Below, piece after piece: positions 20,425 through 32,213 of a stretch of DNA of 64,000 nt (positions are counted from its first letter, which is position 1; each line of letters begins with the position of its first letter). The notes under the pieces are model-generated. The model was not told where the DNA came from. It worked only from the letters and a program-made list of their open reading frames with translations, and searched no databases. The stretch is from Dermacentor variabilis (lineage: Eukaryota > Arthropoda > Arachnida > Ixodida > Ixodidae), in contig NC_134568.1 in assembly GCF_050947875.1 (NCBI RefSeq), positions 195,374,853 to 195,438,852 on the forward strand, written 5' to 3'. The position numbers and the translations under genes are program-made.

Positions 20425-20620
20425 CACTCCCGGCGCCGTAGCAGAAATGTTCCTGGCGTCTGTGCTTGCTGCACGCCATCCGATGGCTGCCTGTCGGTTC
20501 TAAGTTTCTCGATCCAAGCTTCACGCAGCTTCTTGTCCTGTGGCTACGTGTGAATAAGGATGACACCGAGCTCCGTTGCGTACGTCCGGCACTGCGGCAC
20601 CGAGAAGTAACCTACTATGC
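20425..20620 (-). pseudogene. THAP zinc-finger domain remnant
   Basis: THAP domains are C2CH DNA-binding modules of transcription factors and of P, Kolobok and related transposases. On the minus strand from about 20,620: VGYFSVPQCRTYATELGVIL (first Cys replaced by Ser, second Cys kept), then PQDKKLREAWIEKLR with the invariant Pro and Trp, then, after a frameshift, ACSKHRRQEHFCYGAGSA carrying the C..H pair and the PF-like end. An in-frame stop sits where an aromatic residue is expected, and the codon at the expected start reads ATA. A candidate GC-rich upstream region (20,755-20,890) recurs at 42,370-42,490. Dead copy; transposon versus host origin unresolved. Confidence 0.6.
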
Positions 20621-20754
20621 TGCACGCCTCCAAAGGCAGTCACTACCTATTATGGTGCTTTCAAATGTTGTCAAGGAGACTCCCAAGGCGGTAAAGCCTA
20701 GCCACTTAATCAGAACCGCAGCGCAGTTGCGACTTTAAACTTTCGTTTTCAGCT

Positions 20755-20890
20755 CGATACGGCGCTTCCAAAGCAACCGACGCGGCCGCTGTGTCCACGT
20801 GATCCCTGATGTCACGTCATGCCGACGGTGGAACCAGCTTTTCCAGCGGTGGAGCGCGCCCCCAATACGGCTGCATTCGTTTATTGCCGC
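20755..20890. repeat. GC-rich repeat upstream of the THAP remnant, also at 42,370-42,490
   Basis: Contains CACGTGATCCCTGATGTCACGTCATGCCG and ...CCAATACGGCTGC in order. The same order (CACGTGATGCCTCATATG..., ...ACAATATGGCTGC) occurs at 42,407-42,485. It includes CRE/E-box-like palindromes. Probably the 5' region of one repeated THAP gene or transposon. Confidence 0.45.
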
Positions 20891-21466
20891 ATCGTATAAG
20901 GCTTCGTCATGTAGAATCGCTCGAGAGGTTTAACCTAACTTGCGTGGTGCGATAAGCGTCAGCATCTGCGGATGCAAGAACGTTGTGCTCGAACATGAGG
21001 CACTCGAGATAGCTTTAACCTTCGCGTATCATGAAACAAAGCCCAAAAGAAATGCAACCAATGTTACAAAAACAGTGAGCAAAAGAGCACGAAAAAAGAG
21101 AAAAAGAAGGAGCTCTCGGAAGAACAGAAAAGAGCTAGAAAAGAGCTACTCAGGAGTTTATTTCAATTAAAAATAAACCGAAAGGACGTAAGGCGTCTCA
21201 GCCGCCCACGAAGAAACATCCAAAAGTGCAACTGGTTTAGCCATTTACCCTTTCTGTCTGTAGAACTCCGGAAAAGAGGCAAAACAAAGGAGCTTTTTAC
21301 CTATTTCTATCTTTGTCGCAAGCTTCTTTTATGTGAGGATATGGTGACATCATGAAAGTATGTTAAAAGTCACGTTTTACACCAGTTTTGAGCAGTTATT
21401 TTCCACTGCCACTTATGACACGTCCTCAAACAGGTCACTCTCTCAAGCAATACAGTATCTGCTTCT

Positions 21467-22447
21467 TTACAACACTTCTGCCGTTGCAGCTTTGACCAAC
21501 GACGTTGGAATCTCGCGGCAAACTCTGCTTATTTTTGCCTTCATGGCGTCCTGTGTGGAGTATACACGATCTTTCACGTAGCCCCACAAGAAGTCCGGCG
21601 GTGTCATGACCGGGTGACCTTGCAGGCCAGGGTACAGGTCCGTGCCGGCCAATCCACTGTCCAGGAAAAAGCTTGTCGAGTCACGCTCGAGACTGCCTAC
21701 TACTATCCGCAGGAGCGCCATCGTGTTGAACCGAGTTGTACGAAGGTGCGCAAGTGGAACGTTGCAACACGTCGTTCGCGGGACCCTCGAGGATGTCTTT
21801 GACATATAGCGTTGCGTCCTTAGTGTGTTGTCAAATATGATGGCTCTGATGATGTTTCCATCAAAAATACTCCACCAAACATTAAATGACCGCTGGTGTT
21901 GGTGTCGTGTTTGTGCCAGCCAGTGGGGATTCCTATCACTGCAGTAGTGCGCGTTGTGAAGCTTAACTTGTGCGTTTCTGGAGAAATTGGCCTCATTCGT
22001 CCAAAGCACACGAGTAACAAAGTCCTGTTCTTCACATTTCGTGAAAATTCAATTAGCAAAGTCAAGTCTGTTTTCAAGATCTCGGCCTTCAAGTTTTCGA
22101 CGAAGATGTAGATGGTACGGGTGCATATAACCTCTTTTAATATCCTCCACACTAATGACCCTGAGGTTTCGGCCTCCGCTCAGGCGTCGCGCACACTACC
22201 GTGAGGGTTAGCAGCAAAGAATGCCAACACGTCTGTTTCCACTTCTTGGACTACCGTCGCAGTCCTGTGCCGCCTTTGTGAAGATACCGGTCTCGCAAAG
22301 GACTTCGTACGTTCTAAGTATTGTTGACGGACTAGGGAGTCATCCGCAATACCACATCCGGAATAGCTTGGCTGCCTTCCTCTTGTCGCCGTGCACCGCC
22401 CCCAGAGCCGGGATCATTTTAGCCTTCTGATCATTCGTGAAGGGCAT
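21467..22447 (-). pseudogene. Tc1/mariner-superfamily transposase with DUF4817-type N-terminus
   Basis: Minus-strand transposase remnant. The N-terminus MPFTNDQKAKMIPALGAVHG with the Ala/Leu helix and ILRTYEVLCETGIF matches the DUF4817 helix-turn-helix. A broken middle follows, then the open frame 22,009-21,467: LWTNEANFSRNAQVKLHNAH, HYCSDRNPHW, NVWWSIFDG..IRAIIFDNTL and PPDFLWGYVKDRVYST. The first catalytic Asp (usual WTDE) reads Asn. The HDGAPAH and PDLTPLD motifs are degraded, so all three acidic positions are lost or doubtful. Terminal repeats were not identified. It lies about 850 bp downstream of the THAP remnant with no evident link. Confidence 0.8.
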
Positions 22448-22552
22448 GACTGTCTTCTTGAAGAGAAGGTCACCGGCGTGGTACCGTTGAGATCACCTGT
22501 TATTAGACCGTATTAGTTATTAGTATTAGTTAATTAGACCGTTAGTTATTAA

Positions 22553-23130
22553 CCGAACGTAAAAGCTTTACGTACGTAAAGAAATAGCGTCGTCCTCACT
22601 GCGCATGCTCAGAACGTTATTGGGTTTCTGCGATTTATGTGCGCTATGATAACGTACGTTATTTGGCGAGTTTAACGTCCGTAATGTTTACGGACGCTAA
22701 GAAATAGCGTTCTCGAACATGGCGGCACCCGTGGCTCCCACTTCAGCGTGAATTCGCGTGATGGCTACGCTCTCACTCGCGTTGATCGCCAGTAACTATT
22801 GTAACTATTGTAATGAGCTTTCGATTTCTCTAAACTCCCCTGAAAAGTTAGTAATGAGCGCACAGCGCGTCCATTTTCTGAGATCGTTCGGCGATTCTGG
22901 CGCCCGTACGCCTAACGAGACGCGTCCACATAGCAACAGCAGGATGATTGCTAATCGGTCTTCTTGGCTTGGATACGTTTGGCACGAGGCAACAGACGGC
23001 GCCCGGTTTTATAACGTTTTCTTTACGTTTATTTTTCCGCAAGGTAAACTAAAAGACTTGAAAGGACACGCACCGTAACGTCCCGCAAAGGTGCTTATGT
23101 TTAACGTACGTAAGGCGACAAACGCTATGC
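22553..23130. repeat. Segment rich in ACGTACGT palindromes (possible MITE)
   Basis: TTTACGTACGTAAA (22,567-22,580) and ATAACGTACGTTAT (22,649-22,662) are perfect palindromes, and TTAACGTACGTAA (about 23,100-23,112) echoes them. TTTACG.ACG..AAGAAATAGCGT occurs twice in direct orientation (22,567 and 22,687). The spacing suggests terminal modules of a ~570-bp non-autonomous element, but clean ends were not found. A 106-codon frame inside (22,758-23,078) matches nothing I know. Confidence 0.35.
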
Positions 23131-24380
23131 TAGAACTGTATAGTATCTACGCACTGACACGTCAAGCAAAAATGATTTACGTAATCGACAGCAGCGTATG
23201 CCCGTCGTACAGATCCGCCAAAACGCATTAGATGGGCATAGGCTACGTAAGGTTTGTTTCTATCGCTAAAGGGAATAAAAGGGACATACGTTCCGGGCGC
23301 GCCTATCTACAGAACAAGTTGAGCGCGCAAAATGGTGTCGAAATTCCCCCTTTCCCGCTACGGCTCCGCGACGCTTATCAATGCGTCAGCGGCGTATTCT
23401 CATGATACCGTGACCTTCACATAGCGTGAAGCCCTGTATCGAGCTGCTGCCGCTAGTAAAGCCATGTATCCGCGGCTATTCGCTGAAGCGCTTGAGCAGC
23501 GGCGCGAAAGCGCGTATCTATTTCGTATTTTGGATGTTTCGCGCGTTTTTGATTTTGTCGGAGAAGCCAACAAGGCAAAGCTGAGCACGAAACTAATGCT
23601 TGATTCGGAGGTTATTTGAGGTTCCCTACAACTTTGTAGCAGATATGTTTGCGATTCAAGCAATAATTAAAAAGTTCATTAATTTAAAGCATATAAGTAA
23701 TAATACTTCGTGATGAAGGAAATACTGGCTGTAACTACACATGACTGCCACTACTATGCAGTCGGTACGATTTCTCTTGAGCTGTTTTTTTTCATATCTT
23801 TGTCCAAGTTAACTAAGACACCCGGCATAGTTCAACTGGTACGTACACAATAACTCATAGGTAAAGTCAGCAGCAGGGTAAGTGGAGCGGGAACTGCTGC
23901 CTCGAGGCGTGCTGGAAGACAATCGCAGCAACATTGCAGCGAAGTAAGAGGCTCAAGTTCCGCCCAGGACCAGCAAGCCCGAGTTAGAACGCGAAATTTC
24001 CCACAGAGGTGAACTCGGTAAATATGGCGACTTTTCACGTAATGGCAATAATAATAATGTTTGCAACATAAGAAGCAACTTCATGGGTTGGGAAAATATA
24101 GAGCGGAGTTAGATAAGAGAGTCGCTGTAGTTCGCATAATCGTGCTGGACACGCTGGAACATACGCGGACAAAAGACGCTGATGGCTATCGACGCACACT
24201 ATACTGACTCCCGAAAGATATTTGTATAGGGAGTTCCGAATACGCACACGAGTCCCCGATGCAGTCCAAGATGAGCAGGCGTTACAGATGAAGAAAATAC
24301 ACAATTGACGTTGTGCACACTCTTAGACACAAAAGTAAAAACACGGCTTTATCACACAAAGCGTACAATGGCGAACATGA
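23130..24380. other. Unassigned stretch
   Basis: No domain, SINE or tandem repeat recognised. Only short open frames and ordinary A/T-rich sequence. Confidence 0.5.
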
Positions 24381-24388
24381 TACACATA

Positions 24389-24781
24389 TTAGACGACAAG
24401 TGCTGATAAATGAAGCGCCGATAAATACAAATGACGGAAGTCGGTTACGCTTACAGAACTCTGCCAATGCAGCCCCCAGCACATGTTTAATTGTCCGGTT
24501 TCTTTAAAGAAATGTTCAAGTGCGTTAGTGCTTTTCGCTTTGCTGTTTCCGATGGCAATTTCTAAGGTCCATGTTTTTTTTTTCATTATAAACATGTGTG
24601 GAAAACCTTTACGGAAGCTTTGGTTGTTCCTACCGACGTGGTTGTTTACAATGGAGGCGACGACCTGGTCCGCCTTCGTCTCGCGGTCAAGACATTCGGC
24701 AAACTTGCACTCAACTGAGCTTACCCCCAAAAAAATGGAGCCTATAGGTGCATTCCTGTTTGTCAGTGAGAAGAGAGTCAA
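24389..24781 (-). CDS. Unrecognised 130-codon open frame
   Basis: A minus-strand frame without stops. Its first half is hydrophilic and plausible as protein (SVECKFAECLDRETKADQVV, then IVNNHVGRNNQSFRKGFPH), with Lys-rich sequence after a poly-A stretch. Beyond about residue 105 composition turns unremarkable. No family is recognised and no splice sites or neighbours support a gene. It may be a retroelement fragment or chance. Confidence 0.2.
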   Translation of the reverse strand: MTLFSLTNRNAPIGSIFLGVSSVECKFAECLDRETKADQVVASIVNNHVGRNNQSFRKGFPHMFIMKKKTWTLEIAIGNSKAKSTNALEHFFKETGQLNMCWGLHWQSSVSVTDFRHLYLSALHLSALVV

Positions 24782-25514
24782 TTCGATCTTACTTTGTATT
24801 TATGAAATAGTTGCTTGAATTTCTTGCCGAATCGTGTCAGGTGTGCGTGACCGTTGCCAGGCGTCGCTAAAATCACTGCCTTGCATTTTTTTTTCTTTTT
24901 TCGCAGCTAGTGGTCGGTATGTGCGCACTCCCTCATTTTGAACGTCCTCCTCAAACAGTTTATCCGGTGTGTGGCGCTATCGTCGTGCCTACGGACAGCT
25001 TCTTCAAGACTAATTTTGTTTCTCGCTACAGGTACGTCACCATTTGCTCAACGTGTAACAGATTTCTATGATGTTATCTTTCTCTACGCTTTGCGAAGCA
25101 GAGGCTTGGTGGCGGCTTAGCCATTAATCAATGGCCACGGGCATTGCATATTTCTTGCGTATTCGGTACGAGTTGCATTCCAAGCGCCGACCGTAACCCG
25201 TTTTCTTACGTTCGGCAATCCACTTGTTCTTGGGCTTCTTTTCCATTTCCTTTTCGGTACTTTTTGTCGACATCACGGAGTGCGACAGACAGGGGTGCCG
25301 AAACCACCCGATAAGGTAGCCTACACCGATGTCCTGCCGATTCCAGCCTGAGCAAAGCAGTTCTGCAGAAATACACAAGGCGTATAGGAAGTTTCATGAA
25401 ACGTAATCGGGATTGCGAATAGACAACCCGGAGTCACCCAAAAGAGAGACACAGATGGTAAATTGCTTGAAAATTTAGGAAACAAAAAAGTTCGTGGGGA
25501 TTTATAAAGACAGC

Positions 25515-25830
25515 TAACGAAAATTCAGGAGAGAAAATTCGTATGATAACACAAAGAGAGGCAGTGCCTTGCCATTTCAAGCCCGAGTTGGCTGCCTAAT
25601 CGCGTAAACATGCAGGAGCGAATATTCGCAAAAGGGTGAAGCGAAGTCCGGAGACGACTCCGCGCACTATAATGGAACGCCGAGATATTCACCCAGCCAC
25701 GACTGCATATAGAGAACGTCGAGCTTCCAGAAGCACTGGGATTTAAAGCGGATGGGAGTATTGACTGGTCAGCAGTCGGGGACAAGAAAGAGCAAGGATA
25801 CGTTTAGAGTAATGAGGAGGGGGGGGGAAT
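25515..25830 (+). pseudogene. LINE ORF2 C-terminal fragment (I/R1-like tail)
   Basis: Plus-strand DNTKRGSALPF leads to ARVGCLIA.TCRSEYSQKGEA, a degraded CCHC finger region (KSGDD..AHYNGTPRYSPSHD), and EALGF-like FQKHWDLK. The order matches the extreme C-terminus of a third LINE type common in ticks, distinct from LINE A and B. It ends in a G-run near 25,818-25,828. No RT is visible upstream. Recognition is from the residual pattern only. Confidence 0.5.
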
Positions 25831-26514
25831 AGCATGGAAGAGTTTGAGCTCCAGGCATAGCTAAGTTTACATTATAGGCATAGGGGTTTTATTGAACCAA
25901 AGAGTACAAAGTAGAGATAGGCAAAATGCTAGACTGCAATAGATGTAGAAAAACCTGATTAGGCCAGTCTGACTGTATGACTACTTGACTATTTGTTGCC
26001 ACATTGTTTCAAGACGACGCCATTAGAAATCATCAATCTTTATGGAAAGTTTAATATGGTGAATGACAATCGCTCCCACTTCTTAGTATACTAGTTATAC
26101 CGTTTTTACGTGTGATAAAAACGGCACTGTCAAATATTTTTTCTTGTTTTACGAGAAGCAACGTTTAAAATGCGGCCGTTCATTCTTTCTACACTAGCTT
26201 TCAGTTTCCGGAGGTGAACAAGTACGCCAGCATTGGGAACAATTTTTTCCTTCCACAATACGCCTGCGACAGCGTCCTTTTCATTTTTCCTTGGGTGCGC
26301 TCTGAAAAACCAGAAACAAACCTCGTGATAGCGGCACTGCAAATTGCACCAAGACTCTTTCTCAAGAACCTTTTCAGTAGAAGGCAACGAATATCAAAAT
26401 AAAGCGGCAGAGATCGGGGCGCGGTCGGCAGGATGCGCCCGCCGGCTAGAAAGCAATCACGCGATGCCTAAATATTGTTGATGTTTCATTCCGTTCTGCT
26501 TTCAAACTTTCAGT

Positions 26515-26920
<406 letters not shown>

Positions 26921-27243
26921 CGCTTCTCTTGAGATATATATATATATATATATATATTAGCTCGGAGAGAAACGAGGCTCTCGTTTCAATAGTGCTGAGG
27001 TTATTTTCTTTGATAAAATGTGAAACTCCGTCAGGTATTCAACCGGTAACCGTAATGTAAACAAGGCGATGCTCAGGGTGCAGCCATCGTGAATACATCC
27101 GGGACGTCCAAAAATGGCAAAACTCGGTTCAGGTTTTGTACATATCACTATGCTTGTATTTTCATCGAAACGACGCATTGAAGCACTCAGGCAAAATTAA
27201 GCTTTGAATGGAGGTGCCTGGACCAGTCGATATGCCTGTTTTT

Positions 27244-27612
27244 CTAAACGTTTCTGTCACGAAGAATAAAAAGTGGCAGTGTTATCGTTTCTAGAGCCGA
27301 ACGAATCGTGGTCATGAAATTTAAACACATTTTAGTGCACCCCAGCATGCCAACAATTACGACGTGTAGTTTTAAGATTGCACCGGTATTGAAACGTTTT
27401 TGTGGAAGCTTAGCAGAAGTTCGTATAATTCGCTTGATTAGGAGTGTGTCGCGTAATGCAAGTAATATCCGGAGCAGACGTACACTTTCAGTTGTCTTTT
27501 TAGCAATGACCATTTGACTGAAAGTGGTTGATTCGACAAGGGCCCTGTGGTCATTTTCAATGAGTATTGAACCCAATAAAAATATGATCAATGACGCTAT
27601 ACGTAAAACCAT
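27244..27612 (-). CDS. Unrecognised 122-codon open frame with hydrophobic segments
   Basis: Minus-strand frame. The start is hydrophobic (MVLRIASLIIFLLGSILIEN), a signal-anchor-like stretch; a basic middle and a second hydrophobic run (LHVVIVGMLGC) follow. It ends at a stop at 27,244-27,246. A membrane-protein exon, for example of a chemoreceptor, is conceivable but no diagnostic motif is seen. An adjacent minus-strand frame (27,597-27,815) is in another phase. Low confidence. Confidence 0.2.
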   Translation of the reverse strand: MVLRIASLIIFLLGSILIENDHRALVESTTFSQMVIAKKTTESVRLLRILLALRDTLLIKRIIRTSAKLPQKRFNTGAILKLHVVIVGMLGCTKMCLNFMTTIRSALETITLPLFILRDRNV

Positions 27613-27843
27613 CTAAATCTCGATCGCCCATGAAAGCAGCCTCGCAGTTTATAAGGGCTTACGTAAGTATGACTTTTCTGCAATCTGTAAAATAATTTTG
27701 TAGAAACTCGTTTAACTGTAACTTTGCTTTCTAAAAGAACTACCAGCTCTGCAGATTTGCCATATATGCAAGCGAGGATCAGCGTCAAGTTCCTTACTGC
27801 ATGTGTTCGGCGCATTTTGTGCTGCGTGAAGCTACGGAGTTTT

Positions 27844-28379
27844 AGAGGGCAGCTCTTAGGCTCCCGTTCCTGCGGAGAGCGTCGGCTTCCTTCGTAACCG
27901 AGCGAACGACCACAGCGAAGGATGGAAATGTTAAGGCGGAGCGCAGAGGAGGATGAAGCACGTCAACAGCGAAAAGAGAGCGAGGATGAAAGCGGAGGAG
28001 GAGGCTTCAGCAGAACCATGATTCGGAAAACGAAGGAGGAGGTTATGGCGAAAGGCTGAGAAGTGTAGTGCCACGCAAGACGGGCTCTGCGCCGACAACG
28101 GCTACGAGATGGCGCCAGAGTAGCGACCGTGAAACATATGAAAACAAAGCGCTGCATGAGCGGAGGTCTGTCGGCGGCGGCTGCTGTAAATCGCGCCCAC
28201 GCGTCACCCATGCACTGTCTCTCGCGATCTCCTGATTAGCGAGGCAGACGCGTCACACTTCAATCCCTTTGCGACGTGCCGCACGATATAGATTGTCCGC
28301 ACCAGCCAATATATCGCGAAATGAAAATACATATAGAGCTGCGCTCAAATTTCGCGTTAGGGAGTGTCGTAATCGTCGG
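27844..28379. mobile_element. Two-copy element family, copy 2
   Basis: Starts AGAGGGCAGCTCTTAGG...CCGTTCCTG and ends GAGCTGCGCTCAAATTTCGCG...GTAATCGTCGG, matching both termini of the insertion at 3831-4673. It is flanked by GGAGTTTT and GGAGAATTTTTT, again a T-rich target. The interior differs: a plus-strand frame from 27,931 (MLRRSAEEDEARQQRKESED) is charged like the copy 1 repeats but is not a 17-residue array. It is ~310 bp shorter than copy 1. Confidence 0.65.
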
Positions 28380-28985
28380 AGAATTTTTTCATGAGAAGTC
28401 ACTTCTCTCAAGAGCTGCAGCATAAGCACAGCTGAAAAACTCAGAGCCAGCAGCCATGTCAGTTTTGTCAATGGGACAACGACCCAGAAAGCAATGCTGA
28501 TGCCGGCTATGCACCGGAAACGCTGAACACGCGGAGTTCTCAAATGTGGCTTTAATCGCTCGGTGTGTATCAAATTCAGAAGGCAGAAATTATTGAAAGA
28601 CACTGCAACTATGGCTCCACAATGTGTCTAATAATTTCTTTTTCGCCTTCCATTTAAATGTACTTGTCGAATGTATTTTTTACTTGTCTGACGTTCATTG
28701 CCAATCCTTCGAAACGTACGCAAGTTTTTGAGGTGCAGGTATAAGGTTCAATGGGGCTAGCGGAAATATGTTTCTGGCTACACTGTTTTGTTATCAGCAA
28801 GATAGGACTATGCGTAAAATAATAATAATGAAAAAAAAACTACTAAAGAGAATTCTTTAGCGCATATCTGCAGATAAATAAACTGAAGAGAAAAAAAACG
28901 GAAGAACGAGAAACGCGAGTCCCTAGACATAAACTTGATCCTAATAGTTTTTCCATAAAATTTCTCGGCAGTGGAAACTGTCCTT

Positions 28986-29318
28986 TCAAGGCCTGTGGTA
29001 AGCATCGTCCAAGTATTGTCCCAAGTGACATCGGCTCATAAGGTGGTTTGTATAGCACTGAGTGTTCAACGGCGAAGTAGCACCAATGAGCACACTTCTA
29101 TTCTGCGTAATCAAACCAATAAACCAACCCCATTCTTCAGCCACTGGGTATGGGGTCATTCTTGGCCAATCCTCCAGAATGGGTACGTGCAAATGTGAGA
29201 CAAGAGACATAGAATCATTCAGTGCATTTCCATATGCGTCATAGTTTTCAGCGCTTGCACCTCTAATAACCGTTCTCTTCTCGACAAACATCAAATATCG
29301 CCTCAGTACTGGTGACAT
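28986..29318 (-). CDS. Unrecognised 110-codon open frame
   Basis: Minus-strand frame from an ATG at 29,318 to a stop at 28,986. The composition is protein-like and not low-complexity: YLMFVEKRTVIRG, ENYDAYGNALNDSMSLVSH, ILEDWPRMTPYPVAEEWGWF, TQNRSVLIGATSPLNTQCY. No domain recognised. There is no repeat relative in the window and no convincing splice donor before the stop. It could be an old retroelement or a single-exon gene fragment. 29,340-30,690 otherwise shows nothing supported. Confidence 0.3.
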   Translation of the reverse strand: MSPVLRRYLMFVEKRTVIRGASAENYDAYGNALNDSMSLVSHLHVPILEDWPRMTPYPVAEEWGWFIGLITQNRSVLIGATSPLNTQCYTNHLMSRCHLGQYLDDAYHRP

Positions 29319-30695
29319 CGCTGCGTGATGATGGTTTATGGTGTTTAATGATACAAAACTAGTATGGCCATGGAGCGTCAGAGCAATAGTGGTACATCAC
29401 TGCGTCGACGTTAAAGACAATCGTACGCATTGCGTTTAGTTACGTATACATTTATTAACCGCATCACTAAAGCTTCGCTTTAGATACTACAGATTCCAAC
29501 ACCTGGGTCTGATCTGCATGTTTAGTTTTTGTATGTTTGTTTTGCATGTACAGGCAAAGGCCCCCCGAGACAATTTTTTATAACTCGTCAGTGCTGCTTT
29601 TTTTTTACAACTCTATATGGTATGCGATAAAGTGAAGCTATGTAGGAGAGTGCGCTCGGTTCCAGGTGAAGAGGTACGGAAGTATGGCGCAGCGATTGAA
29701 GCAGGTGATACAGATTTGTCAATCTCTCGGCTCTTGCGTGCTTTCGCACTAAGTTATATTCAGGAGAAATTCTGTTCTGCGTGCCGACAGAAATCTTATT
29801 AAAGGAAATCTGACTCTTCTATCGAAGCAGCCTTTTGCTGAATTTTTATAAATGGAAACATTACCAGGACTATTCATGTCGTTTGTCATCAGCAGAACGC
29901 CGGATCACATATCCGGAAAAAAGCCTATGCGTGTCAGGCTTTCTGCTCACAGGGTCAAACTTTGAAGACACAGTTCAAAATATGACCTCAAAATAGTGCA
30001 CAAACTGAATGAAATCATCTGTTGCCACTTCATTGAATGCTTATCTTCACAAAATGACACCAAGGCCACTTTAGCACCAGTCACCAAAATACTCCCAATT
30101 ACATGGCATAAGTGCTGACTCTTCAATTCTTTCATTTTTTTATATCTAGAAAAAGAAATCAGAAAGATCATTTTCTATATTGCCTGTTTTCGTAGAGTAT
30201 GCGCGTCTGTACTACGACCTAAACAAAAATGTTCCATACTTGTGTCCCGCAATCCGGCAATTAAGGAAAATTTAGTGGCTCGCAACCATACTTTTGAAGT
30301 AAATTTGAAGGTACTAACAATAGACAAAGATGTGGAGAGCAATATGGCAAGCAGTATATTAGTGTTATGAACGTTGGGGCTCGCGATTAGTGAATTGCGT
30401 TATGCTCAAGCTGCGCGCCCGGCAAGATCAGAGCCAGGGATTCGGCGTTTTTTGAGTGCGGAATAACGTTGTCCGCTTAAATGACTATCGACCGAAAAGA
30501 AGCAAGAAAGATGAAATTGCCTCCGGGCTGTAGGGAATCTGATTTCGGTTATTCTTATTTGAGCATTTTCAAATAAGAACACGAAACAAACACAAAGTAG
30601 CTTAGCTGGGAAGCAAGGAAGATTTCAATATACGCGAGAGCAGATAGTCGCGCCAGATCTGCGGAGGGAGCGAGAGGTTAAGTGACGGCGGACAC

Positions 30696-30747
30696 GATGA
30701 AAGTCGATCACAATACCAAGAACCACAAAAAAAAGGGAAAGAAAACG
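30696..30747 (+). CDS. Possible first coding exon with splice donor
   Basis: ATG at 30,696 opens MKVDHNTKNHKKKGKKT, Lys-rich, followed directly by GTAAGT (ACG|GTAAGT). The sequence before it is moderately GC-rich. No acceptor or further exon can be assigned, and Lys runs arise easily from A-rich DNA. An alternative is chance. Confidence 0.2.
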
Positions 30748-31631
30748 GTAAGTTGTGGAGAACTCGTAGGGCGCTTTTTAAATTACACTCGATAATTCGG
30801 TTATCTGTTAACGAGCGCCGGCTCCAAGTAAGCGCCGTCTCTCCCGTGTTTGCTCATTTGTTGCTGCAGGGCGAGCGCAATCTCGCATTTGCAAATGCCC
30901 CGCATGGCCCGACCCACGTAATTTATGCGAATTCCTTCGTAAAAAAAACGAAAAAGAAAGCTGCAGATAAAAGCGCGCCTAAGCACTGGAGCAGCAGGTC
31001 CCGCTCCTTCAGCCGAACTGAGGAGAAGACGCGCGCAAGTAAATGTTCGCGCTCCGCCTTACGCCGACGCGTTATCACGTTTTTCATACGCTTCCTGAAG
31101 ATCAACATGGAGACAGAGAACGCTTCTTTTTTTTGAAACGGAAGTAGCGGTTCCGGAAGAAGACTCTCGCTATCTTAGTAACGAAGGAGGTAAGCATGTT
31201 TTCGACGCAAACAGCAACAGCATCCAGGTAAACGTAACCTCCTCATCTTCATTATCACCAGCCTGTGTTCAGTCATGGTTATGTCCGCGGAAAGGCGAAA
31301 GCCTCTCCCTGCGATCAATGATCGGTTGCCCCTGTCTTGCGTCAGCCTGCATGAAGGTATTATAGACGTCTGTGAAGTGCTTATAGGCGTTTTATGAATT
31401 AAGTATATGGCTCCTTGTGTATTCAATATTTCTTTTGCTTGACATAACCTAGCAACTGTTGAATAATCCTGTGGTGCTAGAAGTGTGTAAGCCATCAACA
31501 GAGGTGTTGTTGAGTTATGCGTTAGTATAGTAGAGCTATAAATCTTTAACTACGACATAAATCTACAACTATAACTCGTATATATCCTCCGTGGTACAAA
31601 CGTATCAGTATGTATGTATACTACTTTCCGC

Positions 31632-31965
31632 ATAAGGCCAACAGACAATGAAACCAAGGAAAGCATCAGGGAAATTAACTGCGATTTAAATAGGAATGTA
31701 GAAAATAATGAAGAAAAGAGGAATGAAAGTGGGCGAAAAGATAAATTGTCGCCGATGGGAGCCGAACCCACAACCTCCGCATGGCTCGTGCGTTGTACTA
31801 CCAATTGTGCTACGGCGACGGCTTTCAATTCGCGCACTCACCTTCGTATCCATGTGTACTAGAACTAGCCATAGGAGCGTTATCCAGCGCCACTCAGAGC
31901 CAAGTTGGGCGGATGTGGAACATCATTTATTGCCCGATGGCGTCACGTAACACCTTATCTTAGGA
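31632..31965 (-). mobile_element. Ruka-like SINE, copy 2
   Basis: Minus strand: leader including GGTGTTACGTGACGCC, tRNA-like head GCCGTAGCACAATTGGTAG, B-box TGTGGGTTCGGCTCCCAT, then a body and tail ending CAATTTCCCTG...TTGGCCTTATGC near 31,632. The Pol III boxes are well preserved. The frames overlapping it are shadows. Confidence 0.8.
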
Positions 31966-32082
31966 GAGCAGGCACGTGGCTGATAAATCCTCGCATGCTA
32001 CTTCATGACTTCAAAGCTGCCAGATTCGAGACCCTCGCAATGAATAAATGACAGAACAAGATGAAATGAAGGGATTAATATT

Positions 32083-32213
32083 CTTAATCATGACCACATA
32101 AAGCCAACAAACAATGCAGCCAGGGAAAGCTTCGGGGAAATTAACTTTCCTTGGCTTTAATTCGCTTTCATTGGCTTCATTGTCTGTTGGCTTTATGTGG
32201 TCATGATTAAGAA
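32083..32213. repeat. Inverted pair of SINE tails
   Basis: The arms CTTAATCATGACCACATAAAG.. (32,083-32,116) and its complement (32,180-32,211) flank a second inner pair around GGGGAAATTAACTTTCC. The arms match the 3' tail of the Ruka-like SINE, so two tails lie head to head, forming a hairpin of about 130 bp. Confidence 0.75.

Noticed and set aside
24483..24818. Plus-strand 111-codon frame
   Set aside because: Antisense shadow of the minus-strand frame at 24,389-24,781, with a poly-T run.
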